Shown here piece by piece: positions 49,311-50,801 of a DNA stretch of 50,801 nt. Position 1 is the first letter of the stretch. Every line of letters starts with the position of its first letter. The notes under the pieces are model-generated. The model saw only the letters and a program-made list of their open reading frames with translations. It had not been told where the DNA came from and did not search any database. The DNA comes from Clostridia bacterium. Lineage in GTDB: Bacteria; Bacillota; Clostridia; Oscillospirales; Butyricicoccaceae. The stretch covers positions 1 to 50,801 of the forward strand of contig JAFTDT010000097.1 in the NCBI GenBank assembly GCA_017453985.1. Reading direction: 5' to 3'. Both the position numbers and the translations under genes were made by a program.

Positions 49311-49755
49311 TGTGCATCGTCTCAAGGAAGGGCGAAGGCTCATCATCGGCGGCGTGGACATACCGTATGAAAAAGGGCTTGACGGACACAGCGATGCGGA
49401 CGTGCTGGCGCATGCAATAATGGACAGTCTGCTGGGAGCCGCGGCCATGGGAGATATCGGCGTGCTTTTTCCGGACAGCGACGAGCGTTATTCGGGAGCG
49501 GACAGCATGGAGCTTATGCGGGAAGTTGCGGTCAGGCTGCGGGTGCGCGGCTTCAGGATCGGAAATGTGGATTCCACGGTCACGGCGCAGGAGCCTAAGC
49601 TCATGCCGCATATACCGGAGATGCGCCGCAGGATAGCGGAGGCGCTGGGCGTGGATACGGCGCAGATATCGGTCAAGGCGACGACAGAGGAAGGGCTGGG
49701 CTTTACCGGCGAGGGGCGGGGCATATCCGCTTATGCGGTGTCTTTGCTGGACTGA
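49288..49755 (+). CDS. ispF: 2-C-methyl-D-erythritol 2,4-cyclodiphosphate synthase
   Basis: IspF cyclizes CDP-ME 2-phosphate to MEcPP, the substrate of IspG. At 155 residues it is a standard small trimeric zinc enzyme. Visible are GYDVHRL (Asp8 and His10, metal ligands), [19 protein letters not shown] (metal His and the substrate loop), [19 protein letters not shown] and [17 protein letters not shown]. The ATG lies inside the end of ispD, so the two are translationally coupled. Confidence 0.97.
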   Translation: MRIGFGYDVHRLKEGRRLIIGGVDIPYEKGLDGHSDADVLAHAIMDSLLGAAAMGDIGVLFPDSDERYSGADSMELMREVAVRLRVRGFRIGNVDSTVTAQEPKLMPHIPEMRRRIAEALGVDTAQISVKATTEEGLGFTGEGRGISAYAVSLLD

Positions 49756-49812
49756 GACAGAACATTTTTAAGGGCAGTGCATAGAATGGTACGGAAGGAG
49801 AGTGCCATATCT

Positions 49813-50064
49813 ATGAACTGCCTTATTATTTTCAGGTCTGTGACTCATGCGCAGACGATAATTTCATATTTGAGCAAAAATTCCGTCATGGCAGACCTCG
49901 TGCGACCGCCGCTCATTTTGGGTACCGGCTCATGCAGCTATGGAGTGCGGCTGCGGTGCGATAAGCTGCATGCGGCGATAAGTCTCATAAATAAAACCAG
50001 AATAAGACCTGTAAAGGCGTATAAGCTGCTTCCGAACGAGGGTTATCGTGAGGTGAGCATATGA
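49813..50064 (+). CDS. DUF3343 domain protein (putative Se/S carrier)
   Basis: The product is a small 83-residue protein. LIIFRSVTHAQTIISYL, a variable middle, then GTGSCSYGVRLRCDKLH match the DUF3343 pattern, where a conserved Cys near the Gly-rich loop is proposed to carry selenium or sulfur. It overlaps the downstream cysteine desulfurase-like gene as ATGA. In other Firmicutes this pair often neighbours selD and selenium-dependent molybdenum hydroxylase genes. ATG 49813 gives the normal length; AAGGAGAG upstream is about 10 bp away. An earlier frame start at 49777 would add 12 residues. Carrier function is a family hypothesis, not shown. Confidence 0.78.
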   Translation: MNCLIIFRSVTHAQTIISYLSKNSVMADLVRPPLILGTGSCSYGVRLRCDKLHAAISLINKTRIRPVKAYKLLPNEGYREVSI

Positions 50065-50801
50065 TATATCTTGACAACGCTGCTACCACGCTGCACAAGC
50101 CGGGCGCCGTGTACAAAGCCGTAAATAGAGCCATGCGTACTTGCGCCAATCCTGGGCGAGGCGGGCACAGAGCGTCTCTGGCAGCGGCGCAGACGGTGTT
50201 TCAATGCCGCGAGGCTGCGGCGGAGCTTTTTGGGCTGACGGAGCCGGAGAGGATCGTATTTACCCGCAATGCGACCGAGGCGCTGAATTTGGCAATAAAA
50301 AACACCCTGCACGGCGGGGGACATGCGGTCATTTCCGGTTATGAGCACAATTCCGTCGTGCGTCCGCTGGAGGCGATGCGAGCGGATGGCGTAACATATA
50401 CCGCGGCATACAGCCCGCTGTTCGATCAAAGCAAGGCATACGAGGCAGTACGCGACGCCATAAGATGGGATACGAAATGCGTCATCATAAATCACGTGTC
50501 AAATGTGTTCGGCTTTATATTGCCGGTAAAACGGATAGATGAGCTATGCAAAAGCAGAAATATTCCGCTGATACTGGACGCATCCCAGTCGGCGGGGATA
50601 TTGGATATAAACGCCGCCGAATACGATAGCCTGAGCTTCATTTGCTGTCCGGGGCATAAAGGGCTGTATGGACCGCAGGGAACGGGCATATTGGCGTGCT
50701 GTAAAGAATATGAGCCTTACAGCATAATACAAGGAGGCACCGGCAGCAATTCGATGGAAACGGAGCAGCCGGACTTTCTTCCTGACATTTTTGAGAGCGG
50801 C
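50061..50801 (+). CDS. Cysteine desulfurase-like aminotransferase class V protein, N-terminal part
   Basis: The frame is open to the right edge of the window (247 codons, no stop). The protein is a PLP enzyme of the NifS/CsdA type: IYLDNAATTLHKPGAV at the N-terminus, FTRNATEALNLAIKN (cofactor phosphate loop), a His in YEHNSVVRPLEAM, LILDASQSAGILDIN (PLP Asp) and the cofactor Lys200 in CCPGHKGLYGPQGTG. The short N-terminus and the DUF3343 partner fit the distinct cysteine desulfurase family related to E. faecalis EF2568 (TIGR01977), associated with selenium metabolism. The catalytic Cys loop lies in the missing part, so activity cannot be judged. Confidence 0.9.
   Translation, partial: MIYLDNAATTLHKPGAVYKAVNRAMRTCANPGRGGHRASLAAAQTVFQCREAAAELFGLTEPERIVFTRNATEALNLAIKNTLHGGGHAVISGYEHNSVVRPLEAMRADGVTYTAAYSPLFDQSKAYEAVRDAIRWDTKCVIINHVSNVFGFILPVKRIDELCKSRNIPLILDASQSAGILDINAAEYDSLSFICCPGHKGLYGPQGTGILACCKEYEPYSIIQGGTGSNSMETEQPDFLPDIFESG

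Noticed and set aside
1-50801. tRNA or rRNA genes, CRISPR arrays, prophage or conjugative genes.
   Set aside because: I looked for T-arm-like motifs, regularly spaced repeats and recombinase or structural genes on both strands and found none; the only notable repeat is the 43-bp pair at 27061 and 29154.

Overview
The window reads as one continuous stretch of chromosome from a spore-forming, high-GC member of the Clostridia (Oscillospiraceae/Ruminococcaceae-like by inference). The evidence is Firmicutes PolC, the Firmicutes order pyrH-frr-uppS-cdsA-dxr-rseP-ispG-polC, several sporulation genes (spoIID, a cwlD-like amidase, a bofA family gene, spoIVB, spo0A) and strong AAGGAGG-type ribosome binding sites with ATG, GTG and TTG starts. 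Isoleucine is written mostly as ATA, which is unusual at this GC content and serves as a compositional fingerprint of the resident genes. I found no rRNA, tRNA, CRISPR array, transposase, integrase or phage gene.

Layout. (1) 1-11096: the end of uvrA, then a long plus-strand run for UMP kinase, ribosome recycling, undecaprenyl-PP synthesis, CDP-DAG synthesis, two MEP-pathway enzymes (Dxr, IspG), site-2 protease RseP and replicative polymerase PolC. (2) 11086-13375: divergent glycolysis genes, a PPi-type phosphofructokinase and class II FBP aldolase. (3) 13594-20808: spoIID, queA, a GNAT gene, rmuC, tgt, yajC, a TIGR04086-like membrane protein and a cwlD-like amidase. (4) 20813-26491: radA, a tiny convergent Cys-rich gene, a membrane-fusion/FtsX-type permease pair without an ATPase, a solitary adenine methyltransferase and a TIM-barrel protein of unknown function. 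(5) 26559-29200: an amidase-domain gene, then a compositionally foreign segment of about 2 kb (an SLH-domain protein and an Ig-like lipid- or membrane-anchored protein) bounded by two identical 43-bp palindromes. (6) 29204-34782, minus strand: a divergent ParE/ParC-like type IIA topoisomerase pair followed by a MATE exporter. (7) 34913-45747: a DUF2508/BofA pair, a polar amino-acid ABC transporter with an M20 amidohydrolase, a flavodoxin-ferredoxin protein, an XRE-cupin regulator, and a divergent four-gene unit. (8) 45887-50801: spoIVB-spo0A, carD-ispD-ispF, and a DUF3343/cysteine desulfurase pair cut by the window edge.

The most interesting points follow. The four-gene unit at 41076-45747 looks like a trans-3-hydroxy-L-proline salvage cassette: a proline-racemase-fold protein with the Cys/Thr active-site pair of T3LHyp dehydratase sits beside an ornithine-cyclodeaminase-fold reductase and two aminopeptidases, one of the Xaa-Pro type. 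The reductase gene carries an in-frame TGA, after which its conserved C-terminal tail continues in the same frame to a TAA. Spo0A has Glu in place of the phosphoacceptor Asp. UppS has no usable ATG/GTG/TTG start and appears to begin at an ATT well placed after a Shine-Dalgarno sequence. The foreign 2-kb segment is flanked by duplicated hairpins, one of which holds the ribosome binding site of the neighbouring amidase gene.
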